This document shows, one piece after another, positions 55,125 to 64,000 of a stretch of DNA of 64,000 bases (position 1 is the stretch's first letter; the number at the start of each line of letters is the position of its first letter). The translations under genes and the position numbers were made by a program. The notes beneath the pieces were generated by a model. That model was given only the letters and a program-made list of their open reading frames with translations. It was not told the origin of the DNA and did no database searches. Source of the stretch: JADCRZ01 sp965200945 (GTDB lineage Bacteria; Bacteroidota; Bacteroidia; Chitinophagales; Chitinophagaceae). The DNA is taken from NCBI GenBank assembly GCA_965200945.1, contig OZ241749.1:372001-436000 (forward strand), read 5' to 3'.

Positions 55125-57860
55125 TTGAAGAATTTATTCATGGAAGAACAAATACAAGAAGCACCAGCACCTTCACCTGAATCATACGGTCTGATGCAAG
55201 AAACTCCACGTAAGAAGCCAGTAGCAGGCTGGACGCTCCTGTTTACCGCCGCTGCCGTGTTGCTTGGCAGTCTTTCCCTGCTCCCCGTATCATCCGCGCC
55301 GGCTTACATCACCCTGCGTGGTCTGCAACTCGCCGCTTTTATTTTTACCGGCGTCGTTTACATCCGGCTGTTATACCGGTACGTTCCCGGCCAGGAAGAT
55401 AAAAACATCCAGGACAGCTGGTCGTTTACCATTGTACTCGCCCTGCTTATGTGCAGCGGCCTCTTTGCCCTCTATTACTTTACCGGTTTCCTCAATGCGT
55501 CCACTGCCGGCTCTCTTAGCATGCTCTCCATCGCGAGCGCGTGTGCTTTCCTGATACCCTCCATCATCGAACAATCTTGGTTTTTTTACAACACCCTTTT
55601 CAAAGCCCGTCAGCCGTCCGCAGTACTGCAGGGGGCTAGTGAGGCTACTGCTGAAAACAGGATCCCGGAAAGCGGTGTTTCAATCGAGGAAAAAAAGTTC
55701 AGGGCCCGGGAAGAACAGCGCTTACTCAAGGTACAGGAACAGGAAAGGGCCATAGAAGCAAAACGCCTGCGTGAAGAGAACCGCAGAAAAGAAATCCAGG
55801 ACAAACAAAACCGCGAAAAAGAAGCCAGGCAGCAGCGAGAAGAGGCTCGTCTGCAGGAGGCAGAAGGCAAAAAGCAGGAAGCCAGGGAAAAAGAAGCCCG
55901 CGATAGAGAACTGAAGCAACAGGAGGAAGAAGCGCGCCGGCAGGAAGCGGAACGCAGGAAAGAAGACGTGCGGCGGAAAGAAGAGAATGAAGCACGCGAG
56001 AAAGCCCGGAAAAAACAACAGGAAGAGATACGCCGCCAGGAAGTGGAACTGCAGAAGGAAGAAGCCCGGCAGGTAGAGCTCGAACGGCAAAAACAGGAGC
56101 TGCTGGAAAAGGAAGCCCGCGAACTAGACCTGAAAAGGCAGAAGGAAGACGTGCTTCGAAAAGAGCAGGAACGCCTCAAAGAAGAAGGCCGTCAAAAGGA
56201 ACTGGAGCGGCAAAATGAAGAAGCGCGTGTAAAGGCAGCTACGGAAAAAGAAGCCCGCGAAAAAGAGCTGAAAAGGCAACAGGAAGAAACCCGTCAGAAA
56301 GAGCTGTTGCGTCAGCAGGAAGAAGCCCGCCGCAAGGAATTGGAACGGCAGAAAGAAGAAGCGCGGCGCAAGGAAGCGGAGCGGCTGAAAGAAGAAACCA
56401 GACAGCGTGAGATAGAACGGCAGAAACAGGAGGCCCGTGAAAAGGAAGCCCGCGAAAAAGAGCTTAAAAGACAGCAGGAGGAGGCCCGCCTGAAAGAGAT
56501 CCAGCGTCAGCAGGAAGAAGCAAAGCGAAAAGAAGTTGATAAGCAGAAACAGGAAGCACTTGAAAAAGAAGCCCGTGACAAGGAAATAAAACGACAGCAG
56601 GAAGAGACTCGCCTGAAAGAAGTCGAGCGTCTGAAAGAAGAAGCGCGACTTAAAGAGATCGAGCGTCAGAAAGAGGAAGCCAGGTTGAAAGAACTCAGGG
56701 ACAAGGAAGCGCGGGAAAAAGAGATCAAAAGACAGGAAGAGGAAGCACGCTTGAAGGAACTGGAACGGCAGCGCGAGGAAGCCCGTGTTAAAGAACTGGA
56801 GCTGCAAAAGGAAGAGGCGCGCCTTAAAGAGCTTGAACGGCAGAAAATAGCGCGTGAAAAAGAAGAAGCGCGTATAAAAGATATAGAACGGCAGAGAGAG
56901 GAAGCGCGTCAGAAAGAACTGGAAAGGCAGCGCCAGGAAAAGCTGCGGGAAGAAGCCCGGTTAAAAGAAGAAGCGCGCCAAAAGGAAGAAGCCAGGCTGA
57001 AAGAGATCGAACGGCAAAAGAAGGAAGCACTCGACAAGGAAGCCCGGCTCAAAGAAGAACTGCGACTGAAGGAAGAGGCAAGACAGAAAGAGCTCGAAAA
57101 ACAAAAGCAGGAAGCGCTGGAAAAAGAGGCCCGTGAAAAGATACAAAAAAGGCAGGAAGAAGAAAACCGGCTGAAAGAAGTGGCACGCCAGAAGGAAGAA
57201 GTCCGGCAAAAGGAGCTTCTCCGCCAACAGGAGGAAGCCAAGAAACAGGCAGCCCTCGAAAAAGAGCGCCAGAACGAAGAACGCCGCCGCCTGGAAGAGG
57301 AAAAGCGTGAACAGGAACGTGCGAGAAAAGAGGCAAAACTTCGGGAAATAGAGCTGCAGAACCAGGAAGCCAGGGAGAAAAAGTCACGTGAAGACGAGAT
57401 CAAACGCCAGGAAGAAGAGAAACAGGCTGAAATAGACCGGAAGATACAGGAAGAAAAGGCTGTTGAAGAAGCTGCCTTCCAGCTCGCCGAACGAAACCGG
57501 AAAGCGAAGATCTGGTACCAGCACGATTCAGGAACTGAACAGCAGCCGGTGATCTTCCTCAACAGCGTGGTGCTGTATATTCAGCTGTCGGTAAAAATGC
57601 AGGAAGGCGAAGAAGACGTGTTCAATTTCTCTGCTCCGCTCGAAATGCGGCTCGGAGAATTCTTTGATCATTTCATCCATGTTAAAAAGAAAAACAAGAC
57701 GCCCGATATTCAGCTCAAAAACGGCAACGAGGAGCCGTTCGGATGGAAGTTTTATACCAAAGGCATGTTCGGCATGCGGCAGCTCGATCCCAGCCAAAGC
57801 CTCCTCAAAAACAGGATTAGGGAAGCGGGCGTGGTGATCGTGCGGAGAGAGAGCGTGTAA
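55125..57860 (+). CDS. Membrane protein with giant charged coiled coil (possibly TssN-like)
   Basis: The protein has 911 residues. The N-terminal part has four TM segments (near 34-52, 60-80, 100-122, 128-150). A charged region from about 185 to 780 follows, made of short Lys/Glu/Arg/Gln units such as KEEARLKELERQ, predicted as a very long single coiled coil. The C-terminal about 125 residues form a globular domain (KIWYQHDSGTEQQPV, LGEFFDHFIHVKKKNKTPDIQL, PFGWKFYTKGMFGMRQLDP, RIREAGVVIVRRE). Four N-terminal TMs plus this C-terminal pattern recall TssN of Bacteroidota type VI secretion. No other secretion genes are nearby, so this is tentative. The start could also be the second Met (MEEQIQEAP). 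Confidence 0.7.
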   Translation: MKNLFMEEQIQEAPAPSPESYGLMQETPRKKPVAGWTLLFTAAAVLLGSLSLLPVSSAPAYITLRGLQLAAFIFTGVVYIRLLYRYVPGQEDKNIQDSWSFTIVLALLMCSGLFALYYFTGFLNASTAGSLSMLSIASACAFLIPSIIEQSWFFYNTLFKARQPSAVLQGASEATAENRIPESGVSIEEKKFRAREEQRLLKVQEQERAIEAKRLREENRRKEIQDKQNREKEARQQREEARLQEAEGKKQEAREKEARDRELKQQEEEARRQEAERRKEDVRRKEENEAREKARKKQQEEIRRQEVELQKEEARQVELERQKQELLEKEARELDLKRQKEDVLRKEQERLKEEGRQKELERQNEEARVKAATEKEAREKELKRQQEETRQKELLRQQEEARRKELERQKEEARRKEAERLKEETRQREIERQKQEAREKEAREKELKRQQEEARLKEIQRQQEEAKRKEVDKQKQEALEKEARDKEIKRQQEETRLKEVERLKEEARLKEIERQKEEARLKELRDKEAREKEIKRQEEEARLKELERQREEARVKELELQKEEARLKELERQKIAREKEEARIKDIERQREEARQKELERQRQEKLREEARLKEEARQKEEARLKEIERQKKEALDKEARLKEELRLKEEARQKELEKQKQEALEKEAREKIQKRQEEENRLKEVARQKEEVRQKELLRQQEEAKKQAALEKERQNEERRRLEEEKREQERARKEAKLREIELQNQEAREKKSREDEIKRQEEEKQAEIDRKIQEEKAVEEAAFQLAERNRKAKIWYQHDSGTEQQPVIFLNSVVLYIQLSVKMQEGEEDVFNFSAPLEMRLGEFFDHFIHVKKKNKTPDIQLKNGNEEPFGWKFYTKGMFGMRQLDPSQSLLKNRIREAGVVIVRRESV

Positions 57861-57871
57861 CACATCTCCGG

Positions 57872-57988
57872 TTATTCATATAAAAATTTGGAATCCATTT
57901 TTCGCAATCCCAGAAAACCTGCACGGAGTTTGGCGAAATCCCTGCGGTACAGCAGTGCGAAGAACGCTCCAAAGGCTATGAGCAGCAT
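57872..57988 (-). pseudogene. Possible 3' remnant of a membrane-protein gene
   Basis: A 38-codon frame reads MLLIAFGAFFALLYRRDFAKLRAGF and ends MDSKFLYE: one TM followed by a basic tail. It looks like the last residues of a larger membrane protein, with a stop just upstream in frame. It could equally be chance or a tiny membrane peptide. Confidence 0.25.
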
Positions 57989-58132
57989 CGGTTAACGATG
58001 GCAGTCAGCCTGCCCTGCAGAGATTTTCCCGCGCTCAGGCGCGCGGCTGCTGATGGGATAAATTTGCAACTGCACCTGTGTTGAATTGACAAAGGGTTTG
58101 CTTGCGATACCCGCAAAGCGACAAGGCATTAC

Positions 58133-58175
58133 AGCTCATAAAAAAAGAGACACCCCGTAATGGGCGTCTCTTTTT
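58133..58175 (-). terminator. Terminator of the OmpA-type gene, split by IS256
   Basis: The left piece reads AGCTCATAAAAAAAGAG then ACACCC, a CGTAAT loop and GGGCGTCTCTTTTT. The missing end of the right arm, CTCTTTTTTTATGAGCT, lies at 59696-59712 beyond the IS256 element. Without the insertion this is one long palindrome with about 22-bp arms, some 40 bases after the stop of the OmpA-type gene. The short inner hairpin that remains may still work. Confidence 0.75.
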
Positions 58176-59695
58176 GAGACTGTAAAAAGAACTGTGTCAG
58201 GAGTTAATTCATAACTTCAAACACAGATAATGGAAAACAAACAAACACCGGTTGATCTGGAATCAATCAAAAAGCAAGCGCTGGAACAGTTCCGCTCCGG
58301 CAAATCTCTCACTGGTAAAGGTGGCGCTTTTGCCCCTTTATTCAAACAATTTCTTGAAGCAGCCCTGGAAGCTGAACTCGATAATCACCTCTCTGACCAG
58401 GATGAGCAGCAACCATCCTCCAATCGAAAAAACGGCAAGGTTTCCAAAACAGTTAAGACCTCCGATGGTCAGGTGGAACTCGTCACCAGCCGCGACCGTA
58501 ACGGTAGCTTTGAGCCGGAGATAATCAAAAAGCGGGAGACCATTCTGGCCGACAGCCTGCAAGATCGTATCATCGGCATGTATGGCATCGGCATGAGCCT
58601 ACGTGATATTTCCGAGCACATCAAAGAGATGTACGACATGGATATCTCCCATGACACGCTCAGCACCATCACCGATCGCATTATGCCACTGGTCAAAGAA
58701 TGGCAGAGCAGGCCGCTGGACGAACTCTACTGTATCGTTTGGATGGATGCCATCCATTACAAAGTAAAGGAGCAGGGTAAAGTCAAAACACGCGCTGTAT
58801 ACAATATCCTGGGTGTCAACATTGAAGGCAGAAAGGACCTGATTGGTGTGTATGTTTCGGAGAACGAAGGGGCCAACTTCTGGCTAAGTGTCCTCACCGA
58901 CCTGAACAACCGGGGCGTCAAGGACATGCTGATCGCCTGTATCGATAACCTGCAGGGTTTTCAGCAGGCCATTACCTCTATCTTTCCCAAAACGGAAGTG
59001 CAAAGCTGCGTGGTGCATCAAATCCGTAATTCTTTGAAGTATGTGGCCACAAAAGATCAGAAGGAGTTTATGGAAGAACTTAAACCTGTATACAAAGCGC
59101 CTACAAAGGATTTGGCAGAGGTCAACCTGGAAAAGCTTTCAGATAAATGGAGCAAGAAGTACCCGGTGGTAATCAAATCCTGGCAGGACAACTGGCATAA
59201 GTTATCCACCTATTTCAAATATACCGAAGATATCAGACGCATCATTTACACCACCAACACCATAGAGGGTTTTCACCGTCAAGTTCGCAAAGTAACTAAG
59301 AACAAGGGCGTTTTTCCTAGTGATGACGCCTTGCTGAAGTTGGTGTATCTGGCTCACCGCAACATCAGTAAAAAATGGACACAACCATTGCAAAACTGGA
59401 GTCTTACCATCTCCCAGCTGTCCATTCATTTTGAGGGCCGCTTCACTCTGATGTAACAGGTTGATGGGCATAGATGGGATTGGGCTGGCGCCCAAAGGTT
59501 TTTTGAGGCATGGCCGAATGAATATGATTTGTATATTTACAAAAAGCCAACTCAGGCAAGACCTGAATTGGCTCATTCTATCGGGTCAGACTATTCCTTG
59601 ACAAGGTTGTTCCTCAACAGAGCCTGTCTCCGCTTCGTCTGACATTGTGAATTTAGTTTTTTAAACCCTACTGACACAGTTTAATTTACACTCCC
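58176..59695 (+). mobile_element. IS256-family insertion sequence (1520 bp)
   Basis: Inverted repeats GAGACTGTAAAAAGAACTGTGTCAG-type at the left and its imperfect complement ending ACACTCCC at the right share ACTGTGTCAG exactly. An 8-bp duplication CTCTTTTT flanks the element (58168-58175, 59696-59703), within the range for IS256. It is inserted in the T tract of a terminator hairpin. Confidence 0.9.
58230..59456 (+). CDS. IS256-family (mutator-type) transposase
   Basis: The 408-residue protein has the family plan: FAPLFKQFLEAALEAELDNHL, then RNGSFEPEIIKKRE, the DDE residues in VWMDAIHYKV, ACIDNLQGFQQAI and TNTIEGFHRQVRK, and the C-H motif SCVVHQIRNSLKYV. Length is normal and the gene looks intact. 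Confidence 0.96.
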   Translation: MENKQTPVDLESIKKQALEQFRSGKSLTGKGGAFAPLFKQFLEAALEAELDNHLSDQDEQQPSSNRKNGKVSKTVKTSDGQVELVTSRDRNGSFEPEIIKKRETILADSLQDRIIGMYGIGMSLRDISEHIKEMYDMDISHDTLSTITDRIMPLVKEWQSRPLDELYCIVWMDAIHYKVKEQGKVKTRAVYNILGVNIEGRKDLIGVYVSENEGANFWLSVLTDLNNRGVKDMLIACIDNLQGFQQAITSIFPKTEVQSCVVHQIRNSLKYVATKDQKEFMEELKPVYKAPTKDLAEVNLEKLSDKWSKKYPVVIKSWQDNWHKLSTYFKYTEDIRRIIYTTNTIEGFHRQVRKVTKNKGVFPSDDALLKLVYLAHRNISKKWTQPLQNWSLTISQLSIHFEGRFTLM

Positions 59696-59726
59696 CTCTT
59701 TTTTTATGAGCTACAGTAACAACCCG

Positions 59727-60563
59727 TCATCCATTGATCAAATTATACAGTTCATCCAGTTTCGGACTCAGAATGATCTCTGTTCTCCTGTTACGGGCCC
59801 GCCCTTCCGGAGTGGCATTGCTGTCGACCGGATCGTATGAACTATGACCCGATGCTTCAATCCTGATGGGGTCTACCTTGTAATCTTTGGTGAGGATGCG
59901 TACGATGGAAGAAGCCCTCGCCGTACTCAGCGCCCAGTTGTCTTCGAAACGGCTTTTGATGGGGATGCTGTCGGTATGTCCTTCGATGTTCACATTGATA
60001 TCGGTGTTGCTGTTCAGCACTTCTGCCAGTGTTCCCAGCGCTTCTTTTCCCTTTGGGTTCACCGCCGCACTGCCCGAAGGGAACAGCAGGCTTTCCTGCA
60101 GGCTCACATACACCTTCCCGTTTTTAACGGTCACGGTCAGCTCGTTTGAATTGAACTTGATCAGTGCATCGGCCATTTTCTGCCTGAGCGCATCCGCATT
60201 CTTTTTCTGCTGTTCGAGTAGGCTTTGCAGATTCTCGAGTTTTTTCTGCTGCTCCGCCAGCTCTTCCTTGCTCTTGTTCAGAAGCGACTGCTGCGAGGCG
60301 ATTTTTCCCGCCGCATCCCTGGAAGTGGCATCCATCTGCTGTTTCAACGTACTGATGTTTTGCTGCAGCGAGTTGTTGTTCTGCGTCATGTCGGCCACAT
60401 TCTTTTCCAGCTGCGAAACCCTGCCCGCAAGCGCGGTGCTGTCTGTACGAACATTCTGCAGCTCGTTCTGGGAGGCCAGATACTTTTTCTTCGACACGCA
60501 ACCTGTCATCAATAGTACAGATCCTGTCAGGGTCATGAGGCCAACAATCAATCCTGTTTTCAT
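59727..60563 (-). CDS. OmpA-family peptidoglycan-binding lipoprotein
   Basis: From ATG 60563 the 278-residue protein has a lipoprotein signal (MKTGLIVGLMTLTGSVLLMTGC; lipid on Cys22) and a coiled coil (about 30-150, NELQNVRTDSTALAGRVSQL to ALRQKMADAL). The C-terminal OmpA domain has NVNIEGHTDSIPI and the NRRTEI motif that contacts diaminopimelate. It would tether the outer membrane to the wall. The frame continues to 60620, but those 19 residues precede the signal sequence. Confidence 0.92.
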   Translation of the reverse strand: MKTGLIVGLMTLTGSVLLMTGCVSKKKYLASQNELQNVRTDSTALAGRVSQLEKNVADMTQNNNSLQQNISTLKQQMDATSRDAAGKIASQQSLLNKSKEELAEQQKKLENLQSLLEQQKKNADALRQKMADALIKFNSNELTVTVKNGKVYVSLQESLLFPSGSAAVNPKGKEALGTLAEVLNSNTDINVNIEGHTDSIPIKSRFEDNWALSTARASSIVRILTKDYKVDPIRIEASGHSSYDPVDSNATPEGRARNRRTEIILSPKLDELYNLING

Positions 60564-60754
60564 ATTGCTTTTGTTTAAGTGGTTATGTGAATAGCATTTC
60601 GTGCATGGCATAAAAGCCAAGATTACTGGGTGTAATGCAAAAACCCGGCTAAACCATGTTGACAGCTATTTTTAAATACAAGATCCCCGGTGTAAACCTT
60701 TATGCGGCAATGCCGAAAAACCCCTGTCAAAGGAGCAATCTACTCTCCAAATGC

Positions 60755-63166
60755 TTATTTCACTTCGATAGGGAATGAGGTGCTAGCCGCCTTTCCGTCT
60801 TCGGTGATACCTTCCACTACCACAAGGTATTTGCCTTTCAGATCGGAAGAGTAAAAACGGAGCGCCGTTTTGCCCGCTGTGCCGGTATGGATCTCGGGCG
60901 CCCACTGTAGCACGGTCCGGAAGTCGGGTAGACGGCTGGCGAATTGCTTGGGGCTGGCATAAACAGGGGAGTAGAATTCACGCTGCAGCTGTAACCCATC
61001 GTAGTCGAGCACCAATGCTTTGGGATCAATCTCAAAACCGTCGAGCTCGCCCTTGTAGGTAATAAAGCTCGCTATGCCGTTGAAAGCATAATACCCCAGA
61101 AAATACTGGGTAGGCACCACATCCAGCTTTTTCACTTTCAGCGGATCGTAGGAAAAGATCTTCGATTGGTCAAAAACCGGTACGCCATCCATCAGTACCA
61201 GCATATTGCCGTTAAAAAAATTACGGTGCGGCTCGTCGAGCATCACCATCTCCAGTGCGCCCCCGTGGTTTCTCACATTGATCTCCCGCACATATTCCCG
61301 CAGCACTTCTTCCATGGTCACAAACCGGGTGTAATTATCGAGAAGGTATTCATGATCGGCCCGGCCGTAAAAGGGCAGGGTGTCGGTAACGGGCAGCTGA
61401 AAACGTGTGATGCTGTCTTCGGCGTATACATGCTGAACCTGCATGCTGATGCTGTGTTCACTGATCCGGGAGGCATCCGTTTCCTGCAGGCGGAACAGGG
61501 GTGCGGACGATGCATTCACTTCTTCAGCAAAAGGACTGCTCACCTCGATCCGGTACGAGCCCTTGTCCGGCGACTGGGTTTGCACCACGATCTCACCCGG
61601 GCCATACTGATCTTTCACATCAAAACGGACCATGCCGCTGTCGTCCGATTTCTGCACATAGAATTTGGGATAGGGTCCGGGAACAGACAGATAGGTCTGC
61701 ACATCCCTTTCCGGCCGGCCGGTAGCGGCGTTGGTGACGCGGCAGAGGATCAGGTGTCCGTAAAATTCAGGACCATAGGCTGCAGATCGGCCGGCTGCAG
61801 ACGGCCTTGCCACGGGCTTGTATCTCCGCCATCCATGCGTGAGCATCAGGTTGTCTTCCGCCTGCCGGTCGTTGTGTGAAAAATAGTATCCCGGCGATTC
61901 GATCTGCCCTCTGAGTTCGGAGCCGAGCCAGAGATAGCTGTCGATGCTGCCCTCATCCTCTTTTTGCAGGGAGTCGAGCTGGTAAACCGACAAGGAGAGG
62001 CTTGCTGGCACTGCCTTGGCTGCCGCATCATAAGTGGCAACAGACAGGCGGATCTCTTTCCTGGAGCCATAAGAGGCAGCATCGCTGCCCGCATCAATCG
62101 TTAATCCGGCGGGAGGCTTTTTAAAGTAGAGCCGCTCGCATACTGGCCGGCGGTTCTGGTCGAAAAGGGTGAGCACGTTGATGCCTTCCGCCAGCTGGTC
62201 TTTTGATATTAAAAGGGAAGCACTGTCTGCCTGCATAACCGCCCGCTGGGCAACCAGCGTTTTCTTCCGGTTGCTGGCAGTGAGCATCAGCTCGCCCGGC
62301 TGCCCGCTGCCTTTGATCCGCACTTCGATCCTGTCGTTTCCCTGCTCCTCCACCTGCAACAGATAGCCTGAGTTCATGGCTTCCGGCAAGTCTTTCGTGA
62401 GGGTCTGCTGGTTGCTGAAACTCAGAATGGCCCTGTATTTTTCCCCTTTGACCGGGCTGAACGTAAAACTGCCCATCCCAAACCGGTAGGGTTCAAACCT
62501 GGCCACCGTGTCGCGTTTGTCATTGACCACAACGCCGCGAAACTGAACTCCCCGGAGCGACTGATCCGTTACCTTAAACGCGATCCGGTTCTTCAGTCCG
62601 GCCACAAAGTTGCCGCCTTCCGGGAAGAAACCGGTGATGTAGAAAGTGGTATCTTTTACCGGTGCCTCGGGTTGCTTCAGTGAATTTATTATAGTGATGC
62701 GTTTCTCAAAGAAAAGGTCCGCCCCTGCATTTTTCATCCAGTTGGTATAGGCCCGCAGCAGATAGCTGCCTGAACCGAGGGCGACCGGCAAAAGGAATGA
62801 ACCGCTGCCTTCCCCTTTCTGTAAAGCGATCTTGGCCTGCAGCACCGGCTTGTTGTTCTGGTCAAGCACATCGGCGTAGGCCACCTTGCTCATGCCGAGC
62901 AGCTGGTGAGAGGTACTTTCCATGCAGTACATCTTGAACCACAGGATCTCGCCGGCGAGATAACTATTTTTATCGGTCTGCAGGTAAATCTTTTCCTGCA
63001 ATGGGCTGTTGCCGGCAACCAGCGGTTGCTCCTGCACGTTGTTCTGTGCTGAAGCCTGTGCGTTCAACATCAGCGACAACCCCGCCAGCAGGGTGGCCTT
63101 TTTCATCAAGGTCCGTATTATTCCAGGTCTGAGTTTTTTCTCCATAGCAAAAGTTGGGTGCTTCAT
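60755..63166 (-). CDS. Large periplasmic protein with MG2-like domain (partner of DUF4249)
   Basis: The 803-residue protein has a signal peptide (MKKATLLAGLSLMLNAQASAQ, preceded by 20 residues with two other Met starts). The N-terminal MG2-like macroglobulin domain has EKIYLQTDKNSYLAGEILWFK, GSGSFLLPVALGSGSYLLRAYTNWM and FYITGFFPEGGN. Middle beta domains follow, then a plug-like C-terminal part (HEYLLDNYTRFVTMEEVLREYVREI, LVLMDGVPVFD). Such proteins are common in Bacteroidota beside TonB-dependent receptors and DUF4249 proteins. Function is not established. It starts 12 bases after the DUF4249 gene ends. Confidence 0.8.
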   Translation of the reverse strand: MKHPTFAMEKKLRPGIIRTLMKKATLLAGLSLMLNAQASAQNNVQEQPLVAGNSPLQEKIYLQTDKNSYLAGEILWFKMYCMESTSHQLLGMSKVAYADVLDQNNKPVLQAKIALQKGEGSGSFLLPVALGSGSYLLRAYTNWMKNAGADLFFEKRITIINSLKQPEAPVKDTTFYITGFFPEGGNFVAGLKNRIAFKVTDQSLRGVQFRGVVVNDKRDTVARFEPYRFGMGSFTFSPVKGEKYRAILSFSNQQTLTKDLPEAMNSGYLLQVEEQGNDRIEVRIKGSGQPGELMLTASNRKKTLVAQRAVMQADSASLLISKDQLAEGINVLTLFDQNRRPVCERLYFKKPPAGLTIDAGSDAASYGSRKEIRLSVATYDAAAKAVPASLSLSVYQLDSLQKEDEGSIDSYLWLGSELRGQIESPGYYFSHNDRQAEDNLMLTHGWRRYKPVARPSAAGRSAAYGPEFYGHLILCRVTNAATGRPERDVQTYLSVPGPYPKFYVQKSDDSGMVRFDVKDQYGPGEIVVQTQSPDKGSYRIEVSSPFAEEVNASSAPLFRLQETDASRISEHSISMQVQHVYAEDSITRFQLPVTDTLPFYGRADHEYLLDNYTRFVTMEEVLREYVREINVRNHGGALEMVMLDEPHRNFFNGNMLVLMDGVPVFDQSKIFSYDPLKVKKLDVVPTQYFLGYYAFNGIASFITYKGELDGFEIDPKALVLDYDGLQLQREFYSPVYASPKQFASRLPDFRTVLQWAPEIHTGTAGKTALRFYSSDLKGKYLVVVEGITEDGKAASTSFPIEVK

Positions 63167-63178
63167 CCGGTTGTAAGT

Positions 63179-64000
63179 TTACCAGAAAGTGGGCTTAACA
63201 TTGGTACCTCTCAGCCGGCAATCGATACAGCCGATCGATGCATAATTATAACCGGGCGCGCCGGTCGGCGACATGGCTTCGTTGATCGGCGAGTTGGCCC
63301 CTGGGCCCAGAAAAAATTCCAGGCTGTCGCGGATATTGGGAACAAAATACTGCTCGCAGCCGCTGTTGAATCCCCAGCTGCCCACGTCGCTGTTCGATAT
63401 GAAAATGCGTTTGCTCTGTACCGTTCCGGCGCTGATATAACCGATCACCAGCTCCGACGGGTTCGACAGGGAATGTATGTTGCCGGTTATCTCCGAAGGC
63501 TGCGGATCAAAAATGGAACCGAGGTTCTCCGTATTTTTCTGTATGTTCTGCCAGTACTGGTACCCTTTGTCAGACAGGGCATACTGCCTCATCTGGATGC
63601 TGTATCGCACACTCAGCATCTCCGATGCATTGGGGATCAGGGTCACCGGGCTCATAAAGATCACGTCCTTCACCAGTTTCGCCGATGAACCCAGCAGGAT
63701 GCGCGTGGAATTGTCGTTGCCCCAGCAATAGAAAATGTTTACGTTCGGATCGCGCCGTACGATCGCATGGTTCTTATAATCGAGATTGGAATAGAACGCG
63801 GAATGATACTCCCAGGTCTCATCGTAATCCCAGCGGTAATAAATGGTTTTGTTCTGGTCGTCGTGCGTGTTCACATAGAGTTGCACACCGTCGCTGTTGC
63901 GCTTCCAGTTGATGCTGTCGATGGGCGGCGTTGTTTTATAGGCAACATAATCAGAAACATACTCTTTGTTGGCCGACGTGCGGATATACAACCGGTATTG
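63179..64000 (-). CDS. DUF4249 family protein (5' part beyond the window)
   Basis: The frame is open to the right edge (QYRLYIRTSANKEYVSDYV at the boundary), so the start is outside. Family features are the strand-rich domain with NKTIYYRWDYDETWEY, the YWQNIQKNTENLGSIFDPQPSEITGNIHS segment and the C-terminal cysteines in GCIDCRLRG, with YFSA-like repeats replaced by YISAGTVQSKRIFIS. DUF4249 proteins are usually lipoproteins paired with MG2-like or TonB-dependent receptor genes, as here. Confidence 0.85.
   Translation of the reverse strand, partial: QYRLYIRTSANKEYVSDYVAYKTTPPIDSINWKRNSDGVQLYVNTHDDQNKTIYYRWDYDETWEYHSAFYSNLDYKNHAIVRRDPNVNIFYCWGNDNSTRILLGSSAKLVKDVIFMSPVTLIPNASEMLSVRYSIQMRQYALSDKGYQYWQNIQKNTENLGSIFDPQPSEITGNIHSLSNPSELVIGYISAGTVQSKRIFISNSDVGSWGFNSGCEQYFVPNIRDSLEFFLGPGANSPINEAMSPTGAPGYNYASIGCIDCRLRGTNVKPTFW

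Noticed and set aside
55610..57562. Several long Ser/Phe/Leu-rich frames opposite the coiled-coil gene
   Set aside because: They are the complement of Glu/Lys/Arg-rich repeats and have no independent support.
58181..59690. IS256 ends at TGTAAA/TTTACA without target duplication
   Set aside because: Extending both ends by five bases aligns the inverted repeats without gaps and exposes the 8-bp duplication CTCTTTTT, so the longer boundaries are better.

Overview
This 64 kb window looks like a chromosomal segment of a Bacteroidota, most likely a Chitinophagaceae-type soil bacterium. The evidence is the type IX secretion (T9SS) sorting domains on two large secreted proteins, a DUF4249 plus MG2-like protein pair, TAnnTTTG-type promoter elements, and a Bacteroidota-style integrase and mobilization module. 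Base composition is near 50% GC except for a clearly AT-rich block at about 7.4-16.1 kb.

Region 1 (1-7.2 kb) is chromosomal. It holds the 3' part of a secreted PQQ-dehydrogenase-like protein with five PA14 repeats, a small membrane protein, a decayed CPA1 Na+/H+ antiporter, and a tetR-tetX-like operon whose promoter contains a clear palindromic operator.

Region 2 (7.27-29.53 kb) is an integrated mobilizable element in a tRNA-Lys(CTT) gene. A 20-bp direct repeat and a displaced tRNA 3' fragment mark its left end, and the reconstituted tRNA marks its right end. It carries a tyrosine integrase, a PIN-domain toxin-antitoxin pair, a 2028-residue STAND NTPase with a nuclease-like N-terminus (probable Avs-like anti-phage gene), mobilization genes (mobC, relaxase, candidate oriT), a replication module (primase, iteron-like repeats, VapE-like ATPase) and an excisionase-like HTH gene. 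The mobilization operon has been wrecked: an IS66 element (8-bp target duplication) split a 171-codon gene, and three identical 1397-bp IS3-family copies (3-bp duplications) landed in IS66 tnpA, IS66 tnpC and the relaxase.

Region 3 (30.3-54.4 kb) is an exopolysaccharide locus. It encodes a half-size TolC-like protein, a Wzc-like copolymerase with a degenerate kinase domain, glycosyltransferases, an O-antigen-ligase/Wzy-like polymerase, a flippase, a GT14 enzyme, three tandem paralogous glycosyltransferases on the opposite strand, a T9SS-sorted glycoside-hydrolase-like protein, a sugar epimerase and, at the far end, an initiating sugar transferase with an unusual receiver-like N-terminus next to a lone receiver protein. 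A 200-bp nested palindrome and an IS110-family element with a candidate bridge RNA interrupt it.

Region 4 (54.4-64 kb) holds a membrane protein with an extreme charged coiled coil (possibly TssN-like), an IS256-family element inserted in the terminator of an OmpA-type lipoprotein gene, and an MG2-like/DUF4249 pair that runs off the right edge.

Family assignments come from reading motifs and recalled family features; no database search was possible.
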